Part shown: piece after piece, positions 55,259 to 63,146 of the stretch
How the letters are laid out: each line of letters opens with the position of its first letter
How positions within the stretch are numbered: the stretch's first letter is position 1
Assembly: GCA_017304475.1 (NCBI GenBank)
Contig: JAFKKV010000013.1
Coordinates: 186,001-250,000 of the forward strand
DNA: 64,000 nucleotides
Direction: 5' to 3'
Origin: Hyphomicrobiales bacterium
Lineage (GTDB): Bacteria; Pseudomonadota; Alphaproteobacteria; Rhizobiales; Phreatobacteraceae
Translations under genes and position numbers: made by a program
Notes under the pieces: generated by a model
Told to the model about the DNA's origin: nothing
Seen by the model: the letters and a program-made list of their open reading frames with translations, nothing else
Database searches by the model: none

Positions 55259-55783
55259 TCAGCGACCGAGCGGCAGCCAGAACGGCTCGCCCTCGAAAGC
55301 ATCGCGGCCGCGGCCGATACGGGCGATCGCGTCGATCATGCGGCCGTCGCGCCGGAGCAGGCCGTCGGCAATGGCGACCAGCCGGGCATTGGGCGTCGCA
55401 CTCGGGCTCTTGGCGCGCAGATCGGCCGCGATCTCCGCCTCGTCGCGGTCGGCATTGACCGCGCAACTGGTGATGAAGGCCGCCGCGGTCGAGCGGCTGA
55501 TCCCGGCCCAGCAATGGATGACCAGCGGGTTCGCCGGGCCCGCCTCGCCCCACCAGGCCGAGACGAAACCGAGCAGGCGGGCCACATGCGCCTCACCCGG
55601 CACCACATAGCCGTCCATCGGCGAGACGATATCGTTCATGCCGAGGAACAGGTGATCTTCCGGGCGAATCGCGGCCGGACGCACGACCGTGGTGCCCTCG
55701 TTGATCAGGGTGACCAGATGCCGCGCGCCGGTGGCCGATACCGTGTCGGCAATGCGTGCAAGCGAACAGACATGGACGTTCAC
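55259..55783 (-). CDS. Protein-tyrosine/dual-specificity phosphatase-like protein
   Basis: 174 residues. The P-loop HCWAGISRSTA has nucleophile C91 and R97 (CX5R), preceded by D51 (MNDI) or D57 as possible general acid. This is the alphaproteobacterial cysteine-phosphatase group annotated as tyrosine phosphatase-like. Cytoplasmic, small, substrate unknown. Start at 55783 (MNVHVCSLAR). Between DUF2339 and HD-hydrolase genes, same strand; separate transcription units are possible because gaps are 148 and 88 nt. Confidence 0.82.
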   Translation of the reverse strand: MNVHVCSLARIADTVSATGARHLVTLINEGTTVVRPAAIRPEDHLFLGMNDIVSPMDGYVVPGEAHVARLLGFVSAWWGEAGPANPLVIHCWAGISRSTAAAFITSCAVNADRDEAEIAADLRAKSPSATPNARLVAIADGLLRRDGRMIDAIARIGRGRDAFEGEPFWLPLGR

Positions 55784-55871
55784 GGGACGGGTCCTCGACG
55801 GCGATCAATCTGGATCATGGATTCGCAGCGATTCTGCGACAGCCAGGCCCGAGTTTTCCCCCAGGCGCATT

Positions 55872-56501
55872 TCAGCCGCGTGTCTCCAACATGGCGAAAC
55901 GGCGAAGGAAGGCCTGTTTCGCCTCGTCTGCATCCTCGGGCACCAGCACCGGCGGGATGCCGCGCTCGCCGCCGAAGACGCCGAGCGGCGCGCCGAAGAT
56001 CGCCGCCGCCTCGTCCAGGCCGAAGCCGGCCAATTGGGTCGCCTCGAGATAGGCCGAGATCTTGTCCGCCCGTTTGGTCAGCGCGACCACGTCGGCCGGC
56101 GCTTCGGCGGGCAGGCCGAACCGGATATGAATGGCCGCCATCAGGCGCGCCTCGACCGCCTTGTAGTCGCCGCCGATGACGCCCTTGAACGGGGAGATCA
56201 TGTCGCCGATGACATATTCCGGGGCGTCATGCAGCAGCACGGCCAGTTGCCAGCGGGCGCCGAGCCCCGGCTCCAGGCGCGTCGCGATGTCGACCACCAG
56301 CACCGAATGTTGCGCCACCGAGAAGGTGTGATGGCCGGTGGTCTGGCCGTTCCAGCGCGCGATGCGCGCCAGGCCATGGGCGATATCCTCGATCTCGACA
56401 TCGAAGGGCGAGGGATCGAGCAGGTCGAGCCGGCGGCCCGACAGCATGCGCTGCCAGGCACGGGGCTTTGCGGATTTCGAGGCGGCGGAACGGGGCGGCA
56501 T
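55872..56501 (-). CDS. HD-domain hydrolase (YfbR/5'-nucleotidase-like)
   Basis: 209 residues. Metal-binding residues of the HD fold are present: H65 (VAQHS), the HD pair H91-D92 (LLHDAPEYVIGD), and D144 or nearby (KRADKISAYLEA). This fits YfbR-like phosphohydrolases acting on deoxynucleoside monophosphates, although the family has divergent members. N-terminal 15 residues are basic and low-complexity. No operon partner is evident: the phosphatase gene is 88 nt downstream and the sortase gene 78 nt upstream. Confidence 0.85.
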   Translation of the reverse strand: MPPRSAASKSAKPRAWQRMLSGRRLDLLDPSPFDVEIEDIAHGLARIARWNGQTTGHHTFSVAQHSVLVVDIATRLEPGLGARWQLAVLLHDAPEYVIGDMISPFKGVIGGDYKAVEARLMAAIHIRFGLPAEAPADVVALTKRADKISAYLEATQLAGFGLDEAAAIFGAPLGVFGGERGIPPVLVPEDADEAKQAFLRRFAMLETRG

Positions 56502-56579
56502 GAGAGGGTTTTGGCTGCTTCGTCAAAAAAATGGAAGCCGGTCCGCGCGCAAACGGAGTGCGGCCGACGCAACTCGCCT

Positions 56580-57188
56580 TCAGTCGTCCAGCGCATGAGC
56601 CGAGACGATATAGCGCAAAGGCCCCTCGGTCCTGGCATCGAGCGGCCAGCAGGTCGCCAGCACCAGATGCCGGCCGGGCGCCATCGCGTCGATACCCGAC
56701 GCATCCCAGCGGGCCACATATGCGCCGTCGACGATGAAGCGGACGCGCCGGCCGTCGGCACGCAGGACATCGATCGCATCACCGGTTCGCACCTGACCGA
56801 GAAAGTCGAAATGCGTGTCACGATGGGCGGCATAGACCGCGGTGCCCTCGTCCCCGGCTTGCGGCGTTCCCGGCACATGGCCCGGCCCGAAGGCAAGCGC
56901 CTGACCGCTGTCGCCGGCGAGCACGACGACGTCCCGGCCGAGGCGCGGCAGGCTGATCCGCGCGACCGGCCAGGTGTCGAGCCAGGACCAGGGCTTGACC
57001 GGCCGTCCTTCGCGCATGGAACGGCCGAAAGCGCTGTCGAGCATGACCTGGGCGGCCGCCGCCTTGACATGGATCCAGGCACCCTGGCCGCACAGCACAA
57101 GGCCGAACGCCAGGCAGGCGAGCGCCGGCGCAACGAACAGGAGGCGCCGCGTGGCGCCTCCCTTGAAAGCCCGATCCGCGCTGCTCAT
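56580..57188 (-). CDS. Class GN sortase (Gram-negative sortase)
   Basis: 202 residues with an N-terminal membrane anchor (about 14-38). The sortase triad is intact: H122 (YAAHRDTHF), C180 (LATCWPL) and R192 (GPLRYIV). The short size and sequence match the class GN sortases (TIGR03784) of proteobacteria. It would cleave the LPxTG-type signal of its partner between T and G and transfer it to an unknown nucleophile in the periplasm. Its start overlaps the stop of the target gene by 4 nt (ATGA), so the pair is coexpressed. Confidence 0.9.
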   Translation of the reverse strand: MSSADRAFKGGATRRLLFVAPALACLAFGLVLCGQGAWIHVKAAAAQVMLDSAFGRSMREGRPVKPWSWLDTWPVARISLPRLGRDVVVLAGDSGQALAFGPGHVPGTPQAGDEGTAVYAAHRDTHFDFLGQVRTGDAIDVLRADGRRVRFIVDGAYVARWDASGIDAMAPGRHLVLATCWPLDARTEGPLRYIVSAHALDD

Positions 57189-59356
57189 GCCACCGCTCCG
57201 CGACGCCGGCGCGCCAGCAGGAGACCGATCACGCCGAACATCAGGCAGCCGGCGCCCGCCATCAGCCTCAGCCCGGCATCCGTCCCGGTCCGCGGCAGGG
57301 CGACCGCGTTCTCGGCGCTCTCCAGCGACGCGCTGGTCGAACCGACCCCGGTCGCGCGCGCCGTCGCGCCGAACAGCCGATCGAAATCCCAGCCGGCCGG
57401 CAGGTTCAGCGGCAGGTCGTGCCGGGTCAGCGGCGTCCCGACGGGGCGCGCCGGCGTCCGGTCGACGGCGACGAGGCTGGTCTGGCTGCTGATCAGGCCA
57501 TGGGTCAGGGCCAGTTGCAGGATGCGGGCATCGGCGACATCACGGGTGATGATCCGCAGCGAGCGCTCGGCTTCGGCATCGGCGATCTTGCGCCGCGCCC
57601 AGAGCTTGGACAGGCCCCTGCCCTCGATCGCCTGACCGACCGGCAGTTCCACCCGCCAGGCCTCACCACCGATCCGGCCTTCGATATGGACGGTGCCGCT
57701 GAGCGCCCCGACCTTCATCGCCAGCACCAGCGGCTCGCCGGAATAGAGATCCGGCAGGGATGCCGGCGTGATGTCGGCTGTCGTGCCGTCGATGCGCGCG
57801 GCGAGTTCCGTGACGGCCGGGCGCTCCAGCTTGCCGAACAGTTCGCGCATGCGCGTCTCGACCTCGTTGACCGAACCGATATGGGAATAGGTGCCCCGGC
57901 CCATCTCCGCGCCGCGGGTCATCAGGAAGCTGTTCGGCGCCGAACCGATGCCAACCATGAACAGGCGCGACCGGCCGCGCTCGCGGGCGATGGTGTCGAT
58001 CAACTGCTGGTCATTGCCGATGGCGCCATCGGTCAGGAACACCACCTGGCGGACGCGGCCCGTGTCCTCGGGACGCGGGTCCTCGAGCGCCGCCCGCAGC
58101 GCCGGAACCATCTCGGTGCCGCCACGAGCCTCCAGGCCCGAGACGAAATCCCGCGCGGTCCCGAGATGGCCGGCATCGGCAGCGACGGTATCGGGAAACA
58201 GCTTGGTCAAGGTGTCGTCGAAACGGACCACGTTGAACCGGTCCTCGGCCTTCAGGCGCGACAGGGCATAGAGCAGGCTCTGCTTGGCCTGGCGCATCGA
58301 GGCGCCGCTCATCGACCCGGAATTGTCGATGACGAAGACGATCTCGCGCGGCGGTTCGCGTTCGGCAACGGTCCGGGTGGGCGGCGTCAGGAAGGCCAGC
58401 AGATAGTCCTCGCCACCGATCCGCTCGCGGAACAAGGCGGCCTGCGGTGCCTCGAACGGCGCCGGGGTCCAGGTCAGCTCGAAATCGCGGTCGGCCGGCA
58501 CCTCGCCATCGGTCAGCATGATGAAGCGCCCCGCACCTTGCGGCCGGTCGACAATGGCGTGATAGGCGCTCTTGACCTCGCCGAGGGCGAAACCCGGCTG
58601 CAGCTGGACCCGGATCGATACCGGATTGTCCCGGCCGTAACGGCGCGGGTCGAGCACGGGGGCCGCCATGGCGGCGCGGTTCGGCACCGGATCGACGCCA
58701 TCGGCGGCGGCGGCCGGATTGTAGCGGGCGCCCATCACCAGCGGTACCCGCAGGGAATAGACGCCGGCGCTGCGGCGCACCGGCGCCTGATATTCGATCT
58801 GGACCAGCACCGTTTCACCGGGACCGATATTGGCGACCGCCGTGGTGAAGAGATTGGGCCGCTGCTGCTCCACCAGGCCGGCACGCTGGCCCTGGCTCCT
58901 CGCCGCCTCATAGACCGCGCGGGCTTCGGCCCGCGGCTTGATCTCGCCGATGATGACGCGATCGCCGACGATCATCTTCAGATAGTCGACGGCGCCGTCC
59001 TCCGGCAGCGGAAAGACGTAGACCGCCTCGACCCACCGATCGGTCGGATTGCGGAAAACCTGGGTGACGCGGCCGCGCACGGTCGGCCCGCTGACGGCGA
59101 GATGTACGTCGGTGCCGAGCCGCACCGCTTCGGCGAAGCCCGGCGTCGCGGCGTTGCGCATCAGCAGGCCACCCGACTGCATGGATGCCGGCGTCGGGTT
59201 CTCGCCGGCACGGGCGAGGCCGGCCAGGGCCAGCAGGCTGAACAGGCCCAGCAAGGCCGCCAGGGCGAGTTTCGCCAGGCGTTCGATGCGCGCGGCGAGA
59301 TGGGAAGGGCAAATGGCGCCGGCGGATAGCGGTGGGCGGGCGGAGCGGCTGGTCAT
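57185..59356 (-). CDS. Sortase target protein: VIT and VWA domains with LPRTG sorting signal
   Basis: 723 residues. Signal/anchor segment about 27-50, a VIT (inter-alpha-trypsin) domain (about 55-180, with VTQVFRNPTDRWVEAVYVFP), and a VWA domain (about 330-510) with MIDAS motif DNSGSMSG. Sorting signal LPRTG at about 687-691, then a hydrophobic helix and the basic tail ARRRRGAVA. This is the partner (TIGR03788 type) of class GN sortases. The final location in a Gram-negative cell is unclear. ATG 59356 has GGAG 11 nt upstream. Divergent from an XRE regulator with an unusual operator-like repeat in the shared region. Confidence 0.9.
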   Translation of the reverse strand: MTSRSARPPLSAGAICPSHLAARIERLAKLALAALLGLFSLLALAGLARAGENPTPASMQSGGLLMRNAATPGFAEAVRLGTDVHLAVSGPTVRGRVTQVFRNPTDRWVEAVYVFPLPEDGAVDYLKMIVGDRVIIGEIKPRAEARAVYEAARSQGQRAGLVEQQRPNLFTTAVANIGPGETVLVQIEYQAPVRRSAGVYSLRVPLVMGARYNPAAAADGVDPVPNRAAMAAPVLDPRRYGRDNPVSIRVQLQPGFALGEVKSAYHAIVDRPQGAGRFIMLTDGEVPADRDFELTWTPAPFEAPQAALFRERIGGEDYLLAFLTPPTRTVAEREPPREIVFVIDNSGSMSGASMRQAKQSLLYALSRLKAEDRFNVVRFDDTLTKLFPDTVAADAGHLGTARDFVSGLEARGGTEMVPALRAALEDPRPEDTGRVRQVVFLTDGAIGNDQQLIDTIARERGRSRLFMVGIGSAPNSFLMTRGAEMGRGTYSHIGSVNEVETRMRELFGKLERPAVTELAARIDGTTADITPASLPDLYSGEPLVLAMKVGALSGTVHIEGRIGGEAWRVELPVGQAIEGRGLSKLWARRKIADAEAERSLRIITRDVADARILQLALTHGLISSQTSLVAVDRTPARPVGTPLTRHDLPLNLPAGWDFDRLFGATARATGVGSTSASLESAENAVALPRTGTDAGLRLMAGAGCLMFGVIGLLLARRRRGAVA

Positions 59357-59494
59357 CTGGAGGTCTCCTGCGGTCCAAGGGACAGGCGACCTTCCTTTTG
59401 TGCGCGCGGCGGTCCGCACGGTTAGCGTCTTGTTTCAGCCATTTCGGCCGGCGGCCGCACCGCTCGCCTTGTTCGCCGCCGGAGCGTCTGGCAT

Positions 59495-59522
59495 TGTGCG
59501 GATCTGTGCGGAAATGTGCGGA
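59495..59522. promoter_or_regulatory. Three tandem TGTGCGGA boxes at 10-bp spacing
   Basis: TGTGCGGA at 59495-59502, 59505-59512 and 59515-59522, exactly one DNA turn apart, just before the XRE regulator ATG (59534) and 139 nt from the divergent sortase-target start. An inverted CCGCAC and a TGTGCGCG also occur at 59398-59419. Arrayed direct repeats in helical phase suggest cooperative binding, most simply by the XRE protein itself. Confidence 0.5.
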
Positions 59523-59533
59523 GCCCCGAGACC

Positions 59534-60292
59534 ATGCCGACAACCGAAGGCGAGCTGTCGCATGAGCACAGCCAGACCATTGCCGCCATGGTGCGGGGCG
59601 AGCTGGCGCGCCGGCGCATGTCGCGCCAGGCGCTCGCGGACAAGGCACGCATCAGCATCTCGACGCTGGAAAAGGCCTTGGCCGGCCGGCGTCCCTTCAC
59701 CCTTGCCACGACGATCCGGCTGGAAGAGGCGCTCGGCCGGTCGCTCGGCAGCAATGCCGGACCTGTCGCGCCGCAGCCGGCCGCGCTCGCGCCCGAGGCG
59801 CTCGGCGCCTATTCGCGCACCGCGGCGGCCTGGCTGACCGGGGAATATCTCACCGTCCGGCCCTCTTTCGAAGATCCGCAGGCGATCTTCGCCTATCACA
59901 TGGACATCGTCTGGGACGAGGCGGCATCGCATCTGGTGTTCCGGGAGAAATCCCGGCTCGATGCCGCTTTTACCCAGAAGGGATCGGTGTCGTTGCCCAA
60001 CCAGTCGGGCCAGATCTACCTGATCACCAACGAATCCGGCCAGTTTCGCCTGGCAATCCTCAACCGGCCGACCATCGAGGGCGAACTCTACGGCCTCCTG
60101 ACCACCCTGCAGGCGGGATTGGGCGGCCATCTGACGCCTGCCAGCCTGCCGCTCGCGCTCATCCCGATGCGCCACGCGCCGGCCGCCGCGCCCGGACGCC
60201 TGCACCCGGACGACGCCGCCTATGCCGCCTGCCGGGACAGGCTCGAACGCATCTCACGCCAGGGTTATGCCCGGTTCCTGCCGGTCGCCTGA
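59534..60292 (+). CDS. XRE-family transcriptional regulator
   Basis: 252 residues. The helix-turn-helix (about 15-60) reads MVRGELARRRMSRQALADKA, then ISISTLEKALAGRRPFTLAT. The C-terminal domain of about 150 residues is a beta-rich region (FAYHMDIVWDEAASHLVFRE, GQIYLITNESGQFRLAIL) of unknown ligand. Start 59534 (MPTTEGE) preferred; the in-frame ATG at 59516 lies on the operator repeat. Divergent from the sortase pair, so it may control it and itself. No metabolite clue from the sequence. Confidence 0.82.
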   Translation: MPTTEGELSHEHSQTIAAMVRGELARRRMSRQALADKARISISTLEKALAGRRPFTLATTIRLEEALGRSLGSNAGPVAPQPAALAPEALGAYSRTAAAWLTGEYLTVRPSFEDPQAIFAYHMDIVWDEAASHLVFREKSRLDAAFTQKGSVSLPNQSGQIYLITNESGQFRLAILNRPTIEGELYGLLTTLQAGLGGHLTPASLPLALIPMRHAPAAAPGRLHPDDAAYAACRDRLERISRQGYARFLPVA

Positions 60293-60355
60293 CGCGGCTG
60301 CCCGCCAATAAGGGCTTGAGCGGCGCGCCGGCTCGGGCTTTGCTGTCACCCAGCC

Positions 60356-61330
60356 ATGAGCATCGCCGTGACCGAGCCGATCCAGCAGCCCGCGCCGTCC
60401 CGGCGGATCGAACTCATCGATCTCGCACGCGGCATCGCCCTCATCGCCATGTTCGTGTTCCACTTCGCCTGGGACCTGTCGCTGTTCCGGCTGATCGATG
60501 TCGATATCGCCCTGGAGCCGGGCTGGCGCTGGTTCGCCCGCTGCATCGCCGGTTCGTTCCTCGTCCTGGTCGGCTTCAGCCTGATCCTCGCCACCCGCGA
60601 CGGCATCAATCGCAAGGCCTATCTGCGGCGGCTCGTTATGGTCGCCGGCGCGGCAGCCCTGGTCACGCTGGGCACATGGTTCGCCCTGCCCCATGCCTAT
60701 ATCTTCTTCGGCATCCTGCACCATATCGCGCTTGCCAGCGTGCTGGCCCTGCCGTTCCTGCGCCTGCCGGTGCTCGCCGTCGCCGGCGCGGCGATCACCT
60801 GTTTCGCCCTGCCCCATCTCGTCGCCAGCCCGATCCTGGACGCCCGCTGGCTCGCCTGGCTCGGCCTCGGCCGGCTGCCGCTGAACACCGCCGACTATGT
60901 GCCGGTGCTGCCCTGGTTCGGCTGCGTGCTCGCCGGCATGGTGTTGGCCCGTCTCAGCCTCGCGAGCCCGTTCGCCGACATGCTGTTCGCCTGGCGGCCG
61001 CGCTTCGGCCCGGCCCGCCTGATCGCCTGGGGTGGGCGCCACAGCCTGCCGATCTATCTGCTGCACCAGCCGATTTTCTTCGGCGGGCTGCTGCTGGCGG
61101 GCTGGCTCGTCGCCCTGCCGGTCGCCGGCACCCGCCCGTTCATCGGCGCCTGCGAACGCGGCTGCGAGGCAGCCGGCCAGTCGGCCGGCGTCTGCCGGCG
61201 TGCCTGCGCCTGTACGGCCGATGGCCTGAAAAGCGAGCAATTATGGGCCAAGGTGCTGGCCGACACGCTCAGCGAAGACGAGCGCGAGCGGCTGAACGAC
61301 ATCGTCCAGGCCTGTAACCCGCCGCGCTGA
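60356..61330 (+). CDS. DUF1624 heparan-alpha-glucosaminide N-acetyltransferase-like membrane protein
   Basis: 324 residues with about eight membrane spans. The opening RRIELIDLARGIALIAMFVFHFAWDLS matches DUF1624, a bacterial relative of lysosomal heparan-alpha-glucosaminide N-acetyltransferase that moves acetyl groups across membranes; H40 or H near FHFAWD may be catalytic. The last 60 residues are soluble and contain five cysteines (CERGCE, CRRACAC), an odd feature that could bind metal or form disulfides. Follows the XRE gene by 63 nt; a link is not obvious. Confidence 0.8.
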   Translation: MSIAVTEPIQQPAPSRRIELIDLARGIALIAMFVFHFAWDLSLFRLIDVDIALEPGWRWFARCIAGSFLVLVGFSLILATRDGINRKAYLRRLVMVAGAAALVTLGTWFALPHAYIFFGILHHIALASVLALPFLRLPVLAVAGAAITCFALPHLVASPILDARWLAWLGLGRLPLNTADYVPVLPWFGCVLAGMVLARLSLASPFADMLFAWRPRFGPARLIAWGGRHSLPIYLLHQPIFFGGLLLAGWLVALPVAGTRPFIGACERGCEAAGQSAGVCRRACACTADGLKSEQLWAKVLADTLSEDERERLNDIVQACNPPR

Positions 61331-61354
61331 CCTCCATCGCTGCGGCAGGGCCTC

Positions 61355-61374
61355 GCGCCGGCTATGCCCGGCGC
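61355..61374. terminator. Hairpin at the convergent 3' ends
   Basis: GCGCCGG and CCGGCGC form a 7-bp stem with a 6-nt loop that contains the TAG complement of the binding-protein stop (61362-61364). Between convergent genes and just after both coding ends, so a bidirectional terminator without T-run is plausible. Confidence 0.4.
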
Positions 61375-62948
61375 ACGCCCCAGAAGGTCGCAAAGCCGCT
61401 CTTCACGCCGGCCAGGTTGGAGCGGTAGGCGGTTGGCTGGATATATTGGCCGAGCGGCAGGTAGGGCGTGTCGACAAAGGCCTGTTTCTGGATCTGCGCC
61501 GCGATCGCCTGCTGACCGGCAAGGTCGGGCGCCTGGAACCAGGCATGGCGCAGGCGCTCCAGTTCGTCGCTCTTCGGCCAGCCGAAGAAGCCGCCGTCGC
61601 CACGCAGCAGCAAATGCGCGGACGGGTCGAGCTGATCCAGGCCGCCCCAGCTCGAGCAATAGCAATTCCAGCCGCCATTCTCGATCGGCTCGCGGCTCGC
61701 CCGCCGCTGAATGACGGTGCCCCAGTCGAGCGCCTGATAGTCGACGTTCATGCCGACCTTGCGCATCATCTCGGCCGCGACGTCGCAGGAATTCTTGACA
61801 TCCGCGACATTGACGCCGGCGAGCAGAACGATCTTCTGGCCATCGTAGCCGGCCTTTTCCAGTTCGCTCTTCACCCGGGCATAGTCGCGTGGACCGGTCA
61901 GCACCTCCATGCCGGCATCACTTGCCATCGGCGTTCCCGGGCAGAACACGCCGACCCCGGTGCGGAACATGCTGGCGTCGCTGCCGACCTGCGCGCGCAT
62001 GAACTCTTCCTGGTCGACCGCGCCCAGCAGCGCGCGGCGGATGGCAGGATTGTCGAACGGCTTGATCACCGTGTTGAAGCGCAGCGTCGGGATCATGCCG
62101 GTCGGCTCGGATGTCTCGACCCGCACATTGCGGTTGCGCTTCAGCATCGGCAGCAGGTCGTGCAGGGGATATTCCCACCAGTCGACCTCGCCGCTCTGCA
62201 GGGCGGCCGCGGCGGTCGAGGCGTCGGGGATGACGACCCACTCGATACGGTCGAAATGGGCGACCTTCGGCCCGCCGGTCCAGCCGGACGCGCCGTCGGC
62301 TCGCGGCACATAGTCGGCGAAACGCTCATAGACGACGCGGGCGCCCGGCACGCGCTCGTCCAGCTTGAAGCGATAGGGGCCGCTGCCGATCATCTCGGTG
62401 ACCTGCGTCGTCGGCTCGGCCTTGGCCAGGCGCTCGGGCATCATCGCCGGCATGAAGGACGGCACCTTGCCGAGCGCGTTGGGCAGCAGCGGGAACGGCG
62501 TCTTCAGGCGGAAGCGAAGGGTGCGGTCGTCGACCGCCGACAAGTCATCGGTCACCGACATCAGCACCTGCCCGAAACCGTCGCGCAAGGCCCAGCGCCG
62601 GATGCTGGCGACGCAGTCGCGGGCGAGCACCGGCGAGCCGTCATGGAATTTCAGGCCGGGACGCAGCTTGATCGTCCAGACCTTGCCGTCGCTTTCGGCC
62701 CCGGCGCTTTCCGCCATCTGCGGCACCGGGCGCAGATTGGCGTCCATGCCGAACAGCGTATCGAAAACCAGATAGGCGTGGTGGCGGGTGACATAGGCCG
62801 GCGAGAAGACCGGATCGAGCACGGCGAGATCGGCGTGAGGCACGAATTTCAGCACGCGCTGGTTCTGCGCGAGCGCGATGCCCGGCGCCGCCAGAATGCC
62901 TGTCGCCGCCGCCGCACCCGCTGCCTTCAGAAATTCACGACGGTTCAT
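61362..62948 (-). CDS. ABC transporter substrate-binding protein, family 5, Tat-exported
   Basis: 528 residues. Tat-type signal MNRREFLKAAGAAAATG with cleavage after IALAQ. SBP_bac_5 landmarks: LDPVFSPAYVTRHHAYLVFDTLFG, KLRPGLKFHDGSPV, IGSGPYRF, and FDNPAIRRALLGAVDQE. ABC permease and ATPase genes are not in the window, so partners are elsewhere or this works as an orphan. Different from the binding protein at 15414 (Sec signal). Divergent from the GMC oxidoreductase gene at the right edge. The GGAG-poor upstream region and the longer open frame to 63056 do not alter the start choice. Confidence 0.88.
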   Translation of the reverse strand: MNRREFLKAAGAAAATGILAAPGIALAQNQRVLKFVPHADLAVLDPVFSPAYVTRHHAYLVFDTLFGMDANLRPVPQMAESAGAESDGKVWTIKLRPGLKFHDGSPVLARDCVASIRRWALRDGFGQVLMSVTDDLSAVDDRTLRFRLKTPFPLLPNALGKVPSFMPAMMPERLAKAEPTTQVTEMIGSGPYRFKLDERVPGARVVYERFADYVPRADGASGWTGGPKVAHFDRIEWVVIPDASTAAAALQSGEVDWWEYPLHDLLPMLKRNRNVRVETSEPTGMIPTLRFNTVIKPFDNPAIRRALLGAVDQEEFMRAQVGSDASMFRTGVGVFCPGTPMASDAGMEVLTGPRDYARVKSELEKAGYDGQKIVLLAGVNVADVKNSCDVAAEMMRKVGMNVDYQALDWGTVIQRRASREPIENGGWNCYCSSWGGLDQLDPSAHLLLRGDGGFFGWPKSDELERLRHAWFQAPDLAGQQAIAAQIQKQAFVDTPYLPLGQYIQPTAYRSNLAGVKSGFATFWGVRRA

Positions 62949-63146
62949 CGACCGGCCCCCCTGCCACCCGCGAAATCCATGGGGGGCCGAGGCTAGTCGC
63001 GGCCCGCAAGGGGCGCCATGGCCGCCGCGAGCGCGGAGGGCCCGGCTGAATTGCATAGCTCCGGATTTCGGCGAGCCGCTAGGCTTGCCGTCGCCGGGCG
63101 GGCGCGGCGGCCCTCACGCGGGGTATGCCGGACAATGGGGCAGAGC

